Both the position numbers and the translations under genes were made by a program. Under the pieces are notes generated by a model. The model saw only the letters and a list, made by a program, of their open reading frames with translations, was not told the DNA's origin and searched no databases. From the NCBI RefSeq assembly GCF_042646065.1, contig NZ_JBHRTA010000038.1, positions 434,001 through 498,000 on the forward strand: a stretch of DNA of 64,000 nucleotides. The letters run 5' to 3'. Positions 1 through 8,171 of the stretch are shown piece by piece. Numbering within the stretch: the stretch's first letter is position 1; every line of letters starts with the position of its first letter. This DNA is from Parapedobacter deserti. Lineage in GTDB: Bacteria; Bacteroidota; Bacteroidia; Sphingobacteriales; Sphingobacteriaceae.

Positions 1-768
1 GGCAGGTATTTTTGGTTCTTCCCGTAGGAATGAAGGTAGTCCTTTTTGGATGCGGATCGTGTCTTTTGATAAGTCAAGTACGGAGTCTAGCGGTCTTAAC
101 CGCCCATTTTCAATCGCTGCAAATCGGTTGATGCAGTCCGGTAACACCGTATTGTTCGTGATCAGTATGAGATGAACGCCTCTCAATGCTAAGTCGTCAA
201 AGTACAGGTTAAGCTTCTTCCGCGATGATTGATCCAGGCCAGTGTAGGGTTCATCAATGATCAGCAACTGTGGTTTCAGCCACAGTGCTTTGATTAACTG
301 CAATTTCTTGTGTTCACCGCTGGAGAGCGCTATCAGCTGCGTATTTTTCAGATCGATGAAGTCAAATAGGTCTATGTATTGCTCCACCTGATCGAACGAC
401 AAGTTTTCCGTTTTGGCGTAGTGTGCTAGTTCGGCATATACAGTCAGCGTGTCGTTCCTTTGCTGCTTATTGTAACGTTGTTGATAATAAAAATTACGGT
501 CACCCTCCAAGTTGGTAAACTGATACCAATTCGATACGTACAGAACGCGCATAGGAAGCGAAGATGAATGGTTGAAAAAGAATTGAATGGTGCCGTTTGC
601 TTTTTCAAGTCCAGCCAATGCCTTTGCTAGCGAACTTTTTCCTGAGCCACTTGTTCCGCCGATAAGCCAATGTTCGCCTTGATGGATTTGCCAATTTAAT
701 TGGTCCAAAACAACACGTCCGGCATATTGCAAACTCAATTGGGCGATATGGACAATTGGATTAGTCAC
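1..768 (-). CDS. ABC transporter-type ATP-binding protein, N-terminal part (cut by window edge)
   Basis: An ATP-binding cassette that runs off the left edge, so only about 256 residues are visible. Walker A (GGTSGSGKSS) is near residues 37-46, the signature LSSGE at 148-152 and Walker B (LLIIDEP) ends near 174. There is no in-frame ATG: a TGA stop is followed by TTG-ACT-GTG, and I chose the GTG at 768. The switch position that usually holds a histidine reads ITNN instead. No membrane segment is visible. A fused second cassette (as in ModF-like proteins) could lie beyond the edge. It follows ilvC on the same strand after 153 bp, so it may be read from its own promoter or through the ilv operon. 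The ABC fold is certain; the role and substrate are unknown. Confidence 0.85.
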   Translation of the reverse strand, partial: MTNPIVHIAQLSLQYAGRVVLDQLNWQIHQGEHWLIGGTSGSGKSSLAKALAGLEKANGTIQFFFNHSSSLPMRVLYVSNWYQFTNLEGDRNFYYQQRYNKQQRNDTLTVYAELAHYAKTENLSFDQVEQYIDLFDFIDLKNTQLIALSSGEHKKLQLIKALWLKPQLLIIDEPYTGLDQSSRKKLNLYFDDLALRGVHLILITNNTVLPDCINRFAAIENGRLRPLDSVLDLSKDTIRIQKGLPSFLREEPKIPA

Positions 769-863
769 AGTCAATCAGGCTTTGAAGCCGTTGGTTACGT
801 TTATTTCTTGCAAGAGTAGTTTATATGATGCAAACTTATGTAAATTGGCGTTGATATGCAATT

Positions 864-911
864 GCATCTGGGTCAGCTGAGGCAGTGGTGCGTTCAAACC
901 AACCCAGATGC
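864..911 (-). promoter_or_regulatory. Long hairpin in the ilvC/ABC ATPase gap
   Basis: A perfect 10-bp inverted repeat (GCATCTGGGT at 864-873, ACCCAGATGC at 902-911) encloses a 28-nt loop just downstream of the ilvC stop. No T-tract follows on the minus strand, so it is not a classical intrinsic terminator of the ilv operon. It could stabilise the ilv mRNA 3' end or mark a processing site. Confidence 0.35.
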
Positions 912-921
912 TGTTGTTATT

Positions 922-2403
922 TTAAGCAGTTTTAATTGCTTTCATATCCTTCATTGCTTTACGGAGTACGGCGCCCACTTTCTCAACCGGATGCGTACGG
1001 ATCGCTTCGTTTACTGTGATCAGTGTCTGGTTGTCGACAGCCAGGTCTTTGCCCTCGTTGTAATTCTTGCCGATAATGTCCGTGTCTACCGTTTTCATGA
1101 AGTCGGCCAATAGGGGCTTGCATGCATGGTCAAACAAGTAACACCCATATTCTGCAGTATCAGAAATCACCCGGTTCATCTCGAACAGCTTTTTACGGGC
1201 AATCGTATTAGCGATAAGCGGCGTTTCATGAAGGGACTCGTAATATGCCGACTCAGGCTTGATGCCTGCTTCCACCATGGTTTCGAACGCAAGTTCAACC
1301 CCGGCTTTAATGTAGGCGACCATAAATACGGCATTGTCGAAGTATTCCTGCTCGCCAATCTTAACGTCGCCTGCAGGCGTTTTTTCGAAAGCAGTTTCGC
1401 CCGTTGCCGCACGCCATTTTAACAATTGTTTATCACCATTTGCCCAGTCTTCCATCATGGTCCTGCTAAATTCTCCACTCATGATATCGTCTTGGTGCTT
1501 CTGGAACAAGGGACGCATAATTGTCTTCAATTCTTCGGAAATCTCGAAAGCCTTTATTTTAGCCACATTGCTTAGCCGATCCATCATGGCGGTAATACCA
1601 CCCTGCTTTAAGGCTTCGGTAATGACTTCCACACCGTATTGAACCAGTTTGGATGCGTAACCTGGTTCGATACCTTTATCTACCATCTTATCAAAAGAAA
1701 GGATTGAGCCTGTCTGCAGCAGTCCACACAAAATGGTTTGTTCGCCCATTAAGTCGGATTTAACTTCTGCAACAAAGGACGAGCGCAACACTCCGGCTTT
1801 ATGGCCACCGGTGCCCACGCAGTACGCTTTGGCTTCAGCCAATCCTTTTCCCTGGGGGTCATTTTCTGGATGCACTGCGATGAGGGTCGGTACGCCAAAA
1901 CCACGCAGGTATTCTGCGCGAACTTCTGAACCGGGACATTTCGGTGCTATCATTATGACCGTGATATCTTTGCGGATTTGCTTTCCCTCCTCGACAATAT
2001 TAAAACCATGTGAATAGGAGAGGGTAGCCCCTTCTTTCATCAGCGGCATCACCGCATCGATGACAGACGAGTGCTGTTTATCGGGAGTTAAATTGCTCAC
2101 CAGATCAGCAGTGGGAATCAGTTCTTCATAAGTGCCGACATTGAAGTGGTTGTCAGTCGCGTTTTTCCACGAATCCCGCTTTTGCTCGATTGCTTCCTTA
2201 CGGAGCGCATAGGAAACATCTAATCCGCTATCTCTTAAGTTGAGACCTTGGTTTAAGCCTTGTGCACCGCAGCCTATAATAACGATTTTTTTGCCTTTTA
2301 GGGCGCTGACCCCATCCGAAAATTCGCTGATATCCATGAATTCTGCGACACCTAATTGGTTTAATTTCTCTCTAAGTGGTAGGGTGTTGAAATAATTTGC
2401 CAT
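922..2403 (-). CDS. ilvC: Ketol-acid reductoisomerase (class II, long form)
   Basis: Converts acetolactate or acetohydroxybutyrate to the dihydroxy acids of valine and isoleucine synthesis with NADPH and Mg2+, in the cytoplasm. The N-terminal Rossmann motif IIGCGAQGLNQGLN near residues 42-55 and the following LRDSGLDVSYALR are typical of this class. From the ATG at 2403 the protein is 493 residues, matching the E. coli long form with its duplicated knotted domain. An upstream in-frame ATG at 2487 would add 28 residues (rich in R, Q and I) that do not fit the family start (MANYFNTLPLREK), so I reject it. It is the last gene of the ilvEDBNC operon. Identification is firm. Confidence 0.97.
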   Translation of the reverse strand: MANYFNTLPLREKLNQLGVAEFMDISEFSDGVSALKGKKIVIIGCGAQGLNQGLNLRDSGLDVSYALRKEAIEQKRDSWKNATDNHFNVGTYEELIPTADLVSNLTPDKQHSSVIDAVMPLMKEGATLSYSHGFNIVEEGKQIRKDITVIMIAPKCPGSEVRAEYLRGFGVPTLIAVHPENDPQGKGLAEAKAYCVGTGGHKAGVLRSSFVAEVKSDLMGEQTILCGLLQTGSILSFDKMVDKGIEPGYASKLVQYGVEVITEALKQGGITAMMDRLSNVAKIKAFEISEELKTIMRPLFQKHQDDIMSGEFSRTMMEDWANGDKQLLKWRAATGETAFEKTPAGDVKIGEQEYFDNAVFMVAYIKAGVELAFETMVEAGIKPESAYYESLHETPLIANTIARKKLFEMNRVISDTAEYGCYLFDHACKPLLADFMKTVDTDIIGKNYNEGKDLAVDNQTLITVNEAIRTHPVEKVGAVLRKAMKDMKAIKTA

Positions 2404-2493
2404 TGTTCTATTTAATATTCGTTGTCTTTCTGTTGAGTTGATTATTATTTTTATTGCTCTTCGTTGTGCTTGCGCATAGTTACCCATAGCACC

Positions 2494-3084
2494 CTACATG
2501 GTGAATACATTGTCCTGCTTGTTGAGGTATCGGTTTTCTACGACCTCATCCGCCGGTTCAGCTTCTTCAAACTCTTTCAGTTTTTTATGGAAGCCCTCGC
2601 TGTCCTTGATGATTGCAATCCGTGCGCTCCTCACAAACTCAATGAGGTTGTATTCAGCCAGCGCTTCGGTCAGCGCGTCAATCTCCTCCCGGTGCCCTGC
2701 GGTTTCGAATACGGTGTAATCATTGCGGATAACTACCGCGCTCGCTCCATATTGGCGTAGTAAGCGCTCTACTGGTGCTTTTTCTGTCACCATGTTCGTC
2801 GGGACTTTATACAGCGCCTGCTCTTGCCAAATGACCTCATCATTCGTGTTGTAATAGGCTTTCAGCACCTCTACCTGTTTTTCGATCTGGCGGCAGAGCT
2901 TGCGTACCACATCCTCGGTTTCATGGATGACGATAGTGAAGCGGTGAATGCCTTCCGCTTCCGAGGGAGAAGTGTTGAGGCTTTCGATGTTAATCTTACG
3001 CCGTGAAAAGATGGTGGAGATGCGGCCAATCATACCGATGCTGTTCTCTGTATAAAGGGTGATGGTATATTCCTGCTTTTCCAT
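2494..3084 (-). CDS. ilvN: Acetolactate synthase small (regulatory) subunit
   Basis: Regulatory partner of IlvB; in this family the ACT domain binds valine for feedback inhibition and the subunit raises catalytic activity. The N-terminal ACT domain is visible at about residues 5-80 (YTITLYTENSIGMIGRISTIF), followed by the typical C-terminal domain with RLLRQYGASAVV and GHREEIDALTEAL. At 196 residues it is of the longer two-domain kind. It starts 14 bp after the ilvB stop, consistent with co-transcription and co-translation. The tail past about residue 175 is charged and less conserved. Confidence 0.95.
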   Translation of the reverse strand: MEKQEYTITLYTENSIGMIGRISTIFSRRKINIESLNTSPSEAEGIHRFTIVIHETEDVVRKLCRQIEKQVEVLKAYYNTNDEVIWQEQALYKVPTNMVTEKAPVERLLRQYGASAVVIRNDYTVFETAGHREEIDALTEALAEYNLIEFVRSARIAIIKDSEGFHKKLKEFEEAEPADEVVENRYLNKQDNVFTM

Positions 3085-3098
3085 TTTTTATGCTGACT

Positions 3099-4850
3099 TT
3101 ACTTCAATCTGATTTCCGCTACACTGCTGCCCTGCGGCACCATTGGGAATACGTTGTTTTCCTTGCCTACCATGACTTCCAAAAGGTAGGCGCCATCATG
3201 GTTGATCATTTCCGTTAGGGCATCCTTCAACCCTTCGCGGGCAATGACTTTTTTGCCGGGTATATTATATCCTTTGGCCACCGTCACGAAGTCAGGGCTG
3301 GTAATATTTACAAAGGAGTACCGCCTGTCGTGGAAAAGTTGTTGCCATTGACGGACCATACCCAAAAACTCGTTGTTGAGGATAAGGATCTTCACTTTGG
3401 CGCCGAATTGCATGATCGTGCCGAATTCCTGAATAGTCATCTGGATACCACCGTCCCCGATGATAGCTACCACGGTTCTTTCAGGTGTTCCATACCATGC
3501 GCCTATTGCAGCCGGCAATCCAAAACCCATGGTGCCTAATCCTCCCGAAGTGACATTGCTTTTCGACTTGTTGAACTTGGCATAACGACAGGCTACCATC
3601 TGGTGCTGGCCCACGTCGGTCACGATGACCGCTTCGCCGCCCGTGAGTTCATTCAATAGGTTGATGACTTCACCCATGGTCATGACATCCGTTGTGGGGT
3701 TCAATTCTTCATGAATGACCTCATTGATTTCATCCTGTTCCAATTGGCGGAAACGGGCAAGCCATTCGGGATGCGCCCGCGCTTCCACCAGCTGCGTGAG
3801 CAGTGGGAGCGTTTCCTTGCAGTCTCCCCAGACCGGCACGGTAGCTTTTACATTCTTATCAATTTCTGCAGGGTCGATGTCTAAGTGGATAACGTTAGCC
3901 TGTTTAGCATACTTATCCAACCGGCCTGTTACCCGGTCATCGAAGCGCATGCCAATAGCAATGAGTACATCGCACTCATTGGTAAGTACGTTAGGTGCGT
4001 AATTGCCATGCATGCCCAGCATACCGACATGCAGAGGGTGGTCGGTTTCAAGGGCACTAAGCCCCATCACTGTTGCCGCCGCCGGGATTCCGGTTTTCTC
4101 GATGAATGCTTTGAAGTCTGCCTCCGCTTTACCGAGGATGATACCCTGTCCGAAAAGGACAAAAGGCTTTTTCGCCTCGTTGATGAGCGCTGCCGCCTGC
4201 TCGATATATTCCCTGCGCACAATTGGTTTTGGCCGGTAGCTGCGTATGTGATTGCATACCTGATACCCGTTATACTCGAACAACTGAAGCTGAGCGTTTT
4301 TAGTAATATCGATCAGCACCGGCCCCGGTCTTCCTGTCCGGGCGATGTGGAAAGCCTTTGCCAGCGCCATGGGGATTTCGCAGGCATCGGTGACCTGGTA
4401 ATTCCACTTGGTCACCGGGGTGGTAATGTTGATGACGTCGGTTTCCTGAAACGCGTCGGTTCCGAGTAAATGGGCAAATACTTGACCGGTGACACAGACA
4501 ATCGGGTTGCTATCGATCTGTGCGTCGGCTAATCCCGTGACCAGATTGGTAGCACCGGGGCCGCTGGTTGCGAATACGACGCCCACGCGGCCCGAGGTAC
4601 GCGCATAGCCTTGCGCGGCATGGATACCGCCCTGTTCATGCCGCACCAGGATGTGCCTCAGTCTATCATTGTAATCATACAGTGCATCGTAGATAGGCAT
4701 AATAGCACCGCCCGGATAACCGAATATCGTATCCACACCTTCCGCCAACAACGCTTCAAGTACAGCCTGGGAGCCGCTTATCTGCTTTGACCCAGCCTTC
4801 TCTTCCAATTTGCTGTGCGGTGTGTCTTTTGTGATTTCCAGAGTGTTCAT
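3099..4850 (-). CDS. ilvB: Acetolactate synthase large (catalytic) subunit
   Basis: ThDP-, FAD- and Mg2+-dependent enzyme that condenses two pyruvates, or pyruvate with 2-ketobutyrate, as the committed step of branched-chain amino acid synthesis. The N-terminal domain has GYPGGAIMPIYDALYD and RHEQGGIHAAQGYAR (catalytic Glu). The C-terminal ThDP motif runs from GDGGIQMTIQE to LILNNEFLGMVRQWQ. I start at the ATG at 4850 (MNTLEITKD, 583 residues); an ATG at 4883 would add 11 residues without family support. It sits 76 bp after ilvD and 14 bp before ilvN. Identification is firm; a catabolic synthase is unlikely given the ilvN partner. Confidence 0.96.
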   Translation of the reverse strand: MNTLEITKDTPHSKLEEKAGSKQISGSQAVLEALLAEGVDTIFGYPGGAIMPIYDALYDYNDRLRHILVRHEQGGIHAAQGYARTSGRVGVVFATSGPGATNLVTGLADAQIDSNPIVCVTGQVFAHLLGTDAFQETDVINITTPVTKWNYQVTDACEIPMALAKAFHIARTGRPGPVLIDITKNAQLQLFEYNGYQVCNHIRSYRPKPIVRREYIEQAAALINEAKKPFVLFGQGIILGKAEADFKAFIEKTGIPAAATVMGLSALETDHPLHVGMLGMHGNYAPNVLTNECDVLIAIGMRFDDRVTGRLDKYAKQANVIHLDIDPAEIDKNVKATVPVWGDCKETLPLLTQLVEARAHPEWLARFRQLEQDEINEVIHEELNPTTDVMTMGEVINLLNELTGGEAVIVTDVGQHQMVACRYAKFNKSKSNVTSGGLGTMGFGLPAAIGAWYGTPERTVVAIIGDGGIQMTIQEFGTIMQFGAKVKILILNNEFLGMVRQWQQLFHDRRYSFVNITSPDFVTVAKGYNIPGKKVIAREGLKDALTEMINHDGAYLLEVMVGKENNVFPMVPQGSSVAEIRLK

Positions 4851-4926
4851 AGTCTGTCGTTTTTTGCAATTGGCATTCAGCAATCACTGTCAGCCCTTAG
4901 CTTTTTAATTTTGACCTTTTACTTAT

Positions 4927-6624
4927 TCAGCATTCATCCGTCACGCAGCCTGATGATGCATCGGCCACGGTCCTTGCATATTTAAATAGTACGCCTTTGG
5001 TTACCTTCAATGCCGGCTTTTGCCACTTCGCCCGGCGCTCGGCAATGATCTCGTCCGCTACTTGGAGGCTGATGGTGTTGTTTACCGCATCAATGACAAT
5101 GATGTCGTCGTCTTCCACCAGCCCGATGAGGCCGCCATCGTAAGCTTCCGGTGTAATATGCCCCACGACGAATCCATGGGTTCCGCCGCTGAAGCGTCCG
5201 TCGGTGATCAATGCCACGCTCTTTCCCAAACCAGCACCAATGATGGCCGAGGTGGGCTTCAGCATTTCGGGCATCCCCGGCGCGCCTTTGGGCCCTTCGT
5301 TTTTGATGACAATCACATCGCCATACTTTACCCTACCGGAAGCAAGGCCAACGATCAGCTCTTTTTCGCCATCGAATACGCGGGCCGGGCCCTCGAACCG
5401 CTCGCCTTCTTTGCCTGATATTTTAGCAACACTGCCTTTTTCAGCGAGGTTACCGTACAGGATCTGGAGGTGCCCGGTAGCCTTTATGGGGTTGTCCAGT
5501 GTTCGTATAATCGGCTGGTCGATTTCATTGATTGGCGTTACATCGGACAGGTTTTCTGCCAAGGTCTGGCCAGTTACCGTCAGGCAGCCGCCGTGCAGCA
5601 GGCCTTCATTGAGCAGGTATTTCATAACCGCTGGTACGCCGCCGTATTGATGAAGGTCCTGCATGAGGTACCGGCCGCTGGGTTTCAAATCGGCCAGCAC
5701 AGGCGTTGTATCGCTCATGCGCTGAAAATCATCTTGGCTGACGTTGATGCCCACGCTTTTACCTATGGCGATAAAATGCAATACGGCATTGGTGCTGCCT
5801 CCCAAGACAATGATGACACGCATCGCGTTTTCAAACGCCTCCCGGGTCATGATATCCGAAGGCTTGATGTCCCGCTCGAGTAAGATGCGGATATACTTGC
5901 CTGCATCCCGGCATTCGCGTCTTTTCTCCTCACTGATCGCGGGATTGGAGGAAGAATAGGGGAGGCTCATACCTAGTGCTTCGATAGCGGCGGCCATGGT
6001 GTTCGCTGTGTACATCCCGCCACAGGCACCGGCTCCCGGGCAGCTATTCTTGACAATGCCGATGAAATCTTCTTCGGACAGGTTGCCTGCGATCTTTTGT
6101 CCCAGCGCTTCGAATGACGAAATGATGTTGAGGTCTTGACCTTTATAATGGCCCGGTGCGATCGTGCCGCCATACACCATGATGGATGGCCTATTGAGTC
6201 GGCCCATGGCCATGATAGAGCCCGGCATGTTCTTGTCGCATCCCGGAATAGCAATGAGGCCGTCGTAATACTGTCCACCGCAGATGGCTTCGATGCTATC
6301 CGCGATAATGTCGCGGCTAACCAGTGAGTAGCGCATGCCGTCGGTGCCGTTGCTCATCCCGTCGCTCACGCCAATGGTGTTGAATATCAGTCCTACCAGA
6401 TCGTTGCCCCATACACCTTCTTTTACCACCTTAGCAAGGTCATTCAGGTGCATATTGCAGGTGTTGCCATCATAGCCCATACTGGCGATTCCCACTTGCG
6501 CCTTCTGCATGTCGTCATCAGTCAGGCCGATCCCGTAAAGCATCGCTTGTGCCGCCGGTTGGGTCTTATCCTGGGTAAGGACTTGGCTGTATTTATTCAG
6601 TTTAGTTGTTTGTTCAGTTAGCAT
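4927..6624 (-). CDS. ilvD: Dihydroxy-acid dehydratase
   Basis: Iron-sulfur dehydratase that makes 2-ketoisovalerate and 2-keto-3-methylvalerate from the dihydroxy acids. Conserved cysteines are visible in DGNTCNMHL (Cys56), PGCDKNMPG (Cys129) and SCPGAGACGGMYTANTM (Cys195, Cys201). The C-terminal part holds the family motif DGRFSGGTHGFVVGHITPEA. The 565-residue form from the ATG at 6624 has the usual family length and begins 2 bp after the ilvE stop, implying translational coupling. A longer start at 6711 would overlap ilvE by 85 bp and add a basic, unsupported stretch, so I reject it. Confidence 0.97.
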   Translation of the reverse strand: MLTEQTTKLNKYSQVLTQDKTQPAAQAMLYGIGLTDDDMQKAQVGIASMGYDGNTCNMHLNDLAKVVKEGVWGNDLVGLIFNTIGVSDGMSNGTDGMRYSLVSRDIIADSIEAICGGQYYDGLIAIPGCDKNMPGSIMAMGRLNRPSIMVYGGTIAPGHYKGQDLNIISSFEALGQKIAGNLSEEDFIGIVKNSCPGAGACGGMYTANTMAAAIEALGMSLPYSSSNPAISEEKRRECRDAGKYIRILLERDIKPSDIMTREAFENAMRVIIVLGGSTNAVLHFIAIGKSVGINVSQDDFQRMSDTTPVLADLKPSGRYLMQDLHQYGGVPAVMKYLLNEGLLHGGCLTVTGQTLAENLSDVTPINEIDQPIIRTLDNPIKATGHLQILYGNLAEKGSVAKISGKEGERFEGPARVFDGEKELIVGLASGRVKYGDVIVIKNEGPKGAPGMPEMLKPTSAIIGAGLGKSVALITDGRFSGGTHGFVVGHITPEAYDGGLIGLVEDDDIIVIDAVNNTISLQVADEIIAERRAKWQKPALKVTKGVLFKYARTVADASSGCVTDEC

Positions 6625-6626
6625 GG

Positions 6627-7517
6627 TTATATAATCACTTGATAATTCTCTTTTTCTAACGTTAAGTTTTTGTATGCCCGCTGTATGGTGGCGCCGAGCG
6701 TATCGGCCCAAGCTTCAGAATAGACCGTGTCGTCTACGGAGGCAACGCCGACAATACCTGTAGCTGTACCTGTCAGGAAGGCGCTATCTGCAGCCTTTAG
6801 CTCTTCAGGCAGAAGCGGTTTTTCGACTACGTCGATGTTGAGCACATCGGCTAGTTCGAGTACGGTTTTCCGGGTGATTCCCGGAAAAATATGGCCAATG
6901 GGCGGTGTATATAACACACCATCTTTCTCGATGAAAATGTTATTACTTGAGGCCTGCGCTATATATCCGTTGCTGTCCCGCAGTATGGCCTCATCAAACC
7001 CCCTACTTGTTGCTTCGGTTGTGGCTACAATAGATGCTACGTACTGACTGGATATTTTGGATTCCGGCGGCAAAGAACTAGGACTGGGGCGCCGATACGG
7101 CGACAAGGTAAGTTTGATCAGGCCTGTCCCGAGGAAAGGCCCCCATTCCCAGGCAGTGATGATAATACTGGAACTCTCTGCAGGAGTCAGATACATGTTA
7201 TAGCCAGTTATGACCAATGGCCTCACATAAGCACTCCTCAGGTTATTTTTTTCAAGCAGCTGGTAGGTCATATCTACTAAGCGGTCGGTTTCCCACGGAA
7301 ATGGAATGCCAACATGCCCGCACGACTGTCGCAGCCGGTCGTAATGCTGTTCGGCCCGGAATAGGCGGGTTCCATTATGGGTATTGTAAGCGCGGATGCC
7401 TTCTATGGCTGAATAACCGTAGTGCACCGACTGGCTGAAGAGATCAATTTGTGCACAGTCGGCCTTCAGGAACTCCCCATCCACATACACCCAAGTATCG
7501 TTACCGAAATATTTCAT
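6627..7517 (-). CDS. ilvE: Branched-chain amino acid aminotransferase
   Basis: PLP-dependent fold-type IV transaminase that makes valine, isoleucine and leucine from their keto acids with glutamate. At 296 residues it has the usual length. The PLP lysine is probably Lys154 in ESKISSQYVAS. The motifs HYGYSAIEGIRAY near 32-44, RPLVITGY near 99-106 and the cofactor-phosphate segment LTGTATGIVGVASVDD support the family. It is the first gene of the leftward ilv operon, so the operon promoter must lie in the AT-rich gap upstream. D-amino acid transaminase or aminodeoxychorismate lyase share the fold, but length and operon context favour IlvE. Confidence 0.94.
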   Translation of the reverse strand: MKYFGNDTWVYVDGEFLKADCAQIDLFSQSVHYGYSAIEGIRAYNTHNGTRLFRAEQHYDRLRQSCGHVGIPFPWETDRLVDMTYQLLEKNNLRSAYVRPLVITGYNMYLTPAESSSIIITAWEWGPFLGTGLIKLTLSPYRRPSPSSLPPESKISSQYVASIVATTEATSRGFDEAILRDSNGYIAQASSNNIFIEKDGVLYTPPIGHIFPGITRKTVLELADVLNIDVVEKPLLPEELKAADSAFLTGTATGIVGVASVDDTVYSEAWADTLGATIQRAYKNLTLEKENYQVII

Positions 7518-7842
7518 CTTTTTCCCTTAAATCGCCTATTGGCGCCCGCCTTTCTTGGTAGCTTTTGCTAAGTTGCAATCCATGCAAGTTTCGACTTCAT
7601 TAAGTTAGAACGTTTATTTATTATCGGCAATAGTAAATGGTGAGTTTTTTAAATTAAAATATAATTTCATTTAAATGTATTGGTTGTAATTTAATTTTAA
7701 CTTTTACCTATTCTATAATATTTAATTTTGCATTGCGCAGACTCAAACCGTTTCCGGTATTCAGTCCATTTTGAAACAAGATGACTGAATCACGTCGAAT
7801 TCTGCGTAAAATGGGGCGTCACTCTAAAAAAGTTGTTAAAAA
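7518..7842. other. AT-rich intergenic leader upstream of ilvE
   Basis: This stretch separates ilvE from the atpC terminator. It is strongly AT-rich between about 7600 and 7740, unlike its surroundings, and must contain the promoter of the ilv operon. I found no exact TAnnTTTG box on the minus strand. A 10-codon ORF upstream of ilvE is not rich in Ile, Leu or Val, so I see no evidence for a leader-peptide attenuator. No gene is seen. Confidence 0.4.
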
Positions 7843-7878
7843 AAAGCCCCCCGGGAGACTCATTCACCGGGGGGCTTT
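7843..7878 (-). terminator. Intrinsic terminator of atpD-atpC
   Basis: A perfect 12-bp stem (AAAGCCCCCCGG at 7843-7854, CCGGGGGGCTTT at 7867-7878) with a 12-nt loop lies 19 bp past the atpC stop. Read leftwards, the stem is followed by a run of seven or more T residues. This is a textbook intrinsic terminator for the atp transcript. Confidence 0.88.
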
Positions 7879-7896
7879 CTTGATCGCTGTTCTATT

Positions 7897-8145
7897 TTAT
7901 CTTTCGACTATTCCCTCGGCAAGTACGGTAACGTTGTTGTGAATCACTTCCACAACACCGCCGATAATCGAAATAATTTCCTCGCTTTTGCCGGTTCGGA
8001 TAATCACTTTCCCATCTTCCAAGGTGGAGACAATGGGTGCATGGTTTTCCAACACCTCAAAAGACCCCGCTGATCCAGGTACGGTCACCGATGTGACTTC
8101 GCCATCAAAAATCGGTTTATCTGGTGTGATGATTGTTAACTTCAT
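7897..8145 (-). CDS. atpC: ATP synthase F1 epsilon subunit, short form
   Basis: Central-stalk subunit of F1Fo ATP synthase. The 82 residues cover only the N-terminal beta-sandwich (LTIITPDKPIFDGEVTSV, PGSAGSFEVLENHAPIV). The C-terminal helical hairpin that inhibits ATP hydrolysis in E. coli is absent, a length common in Bacteroidota. It starts 26 bp after atpD in the same leftward transcript and is followed by a strong terminator. Without the helices, inhibition by epsilon in the usual way is unlikely (inference). Confidence 0.94.
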   Translation of the reverse strand: MKLTIITPDKPIFDGEVTSVTVPGSAGSFEVLENHAPIVSTLEDGKVIIRTGKSEEIISIIGGVVEVIHNNVTVLAEGIVER

Positions 8146-8171
8146 TTTTTTACTGACGTCTCACGTCTAAA

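Noticed and set aside
856..1113. 85-codon plus-strand frame overlapping the end of ilvC
   Set aside because: Most of it is antisense to ilvC, and its first part is explained by the hairpin in the gap.
7574..7606. Short minus-strand ORF before ilvE as an attenuator leader peptide
   Set aside because: Ten codons without a run of Ile, Leu or Val, and no alternative terminator stems next to it.
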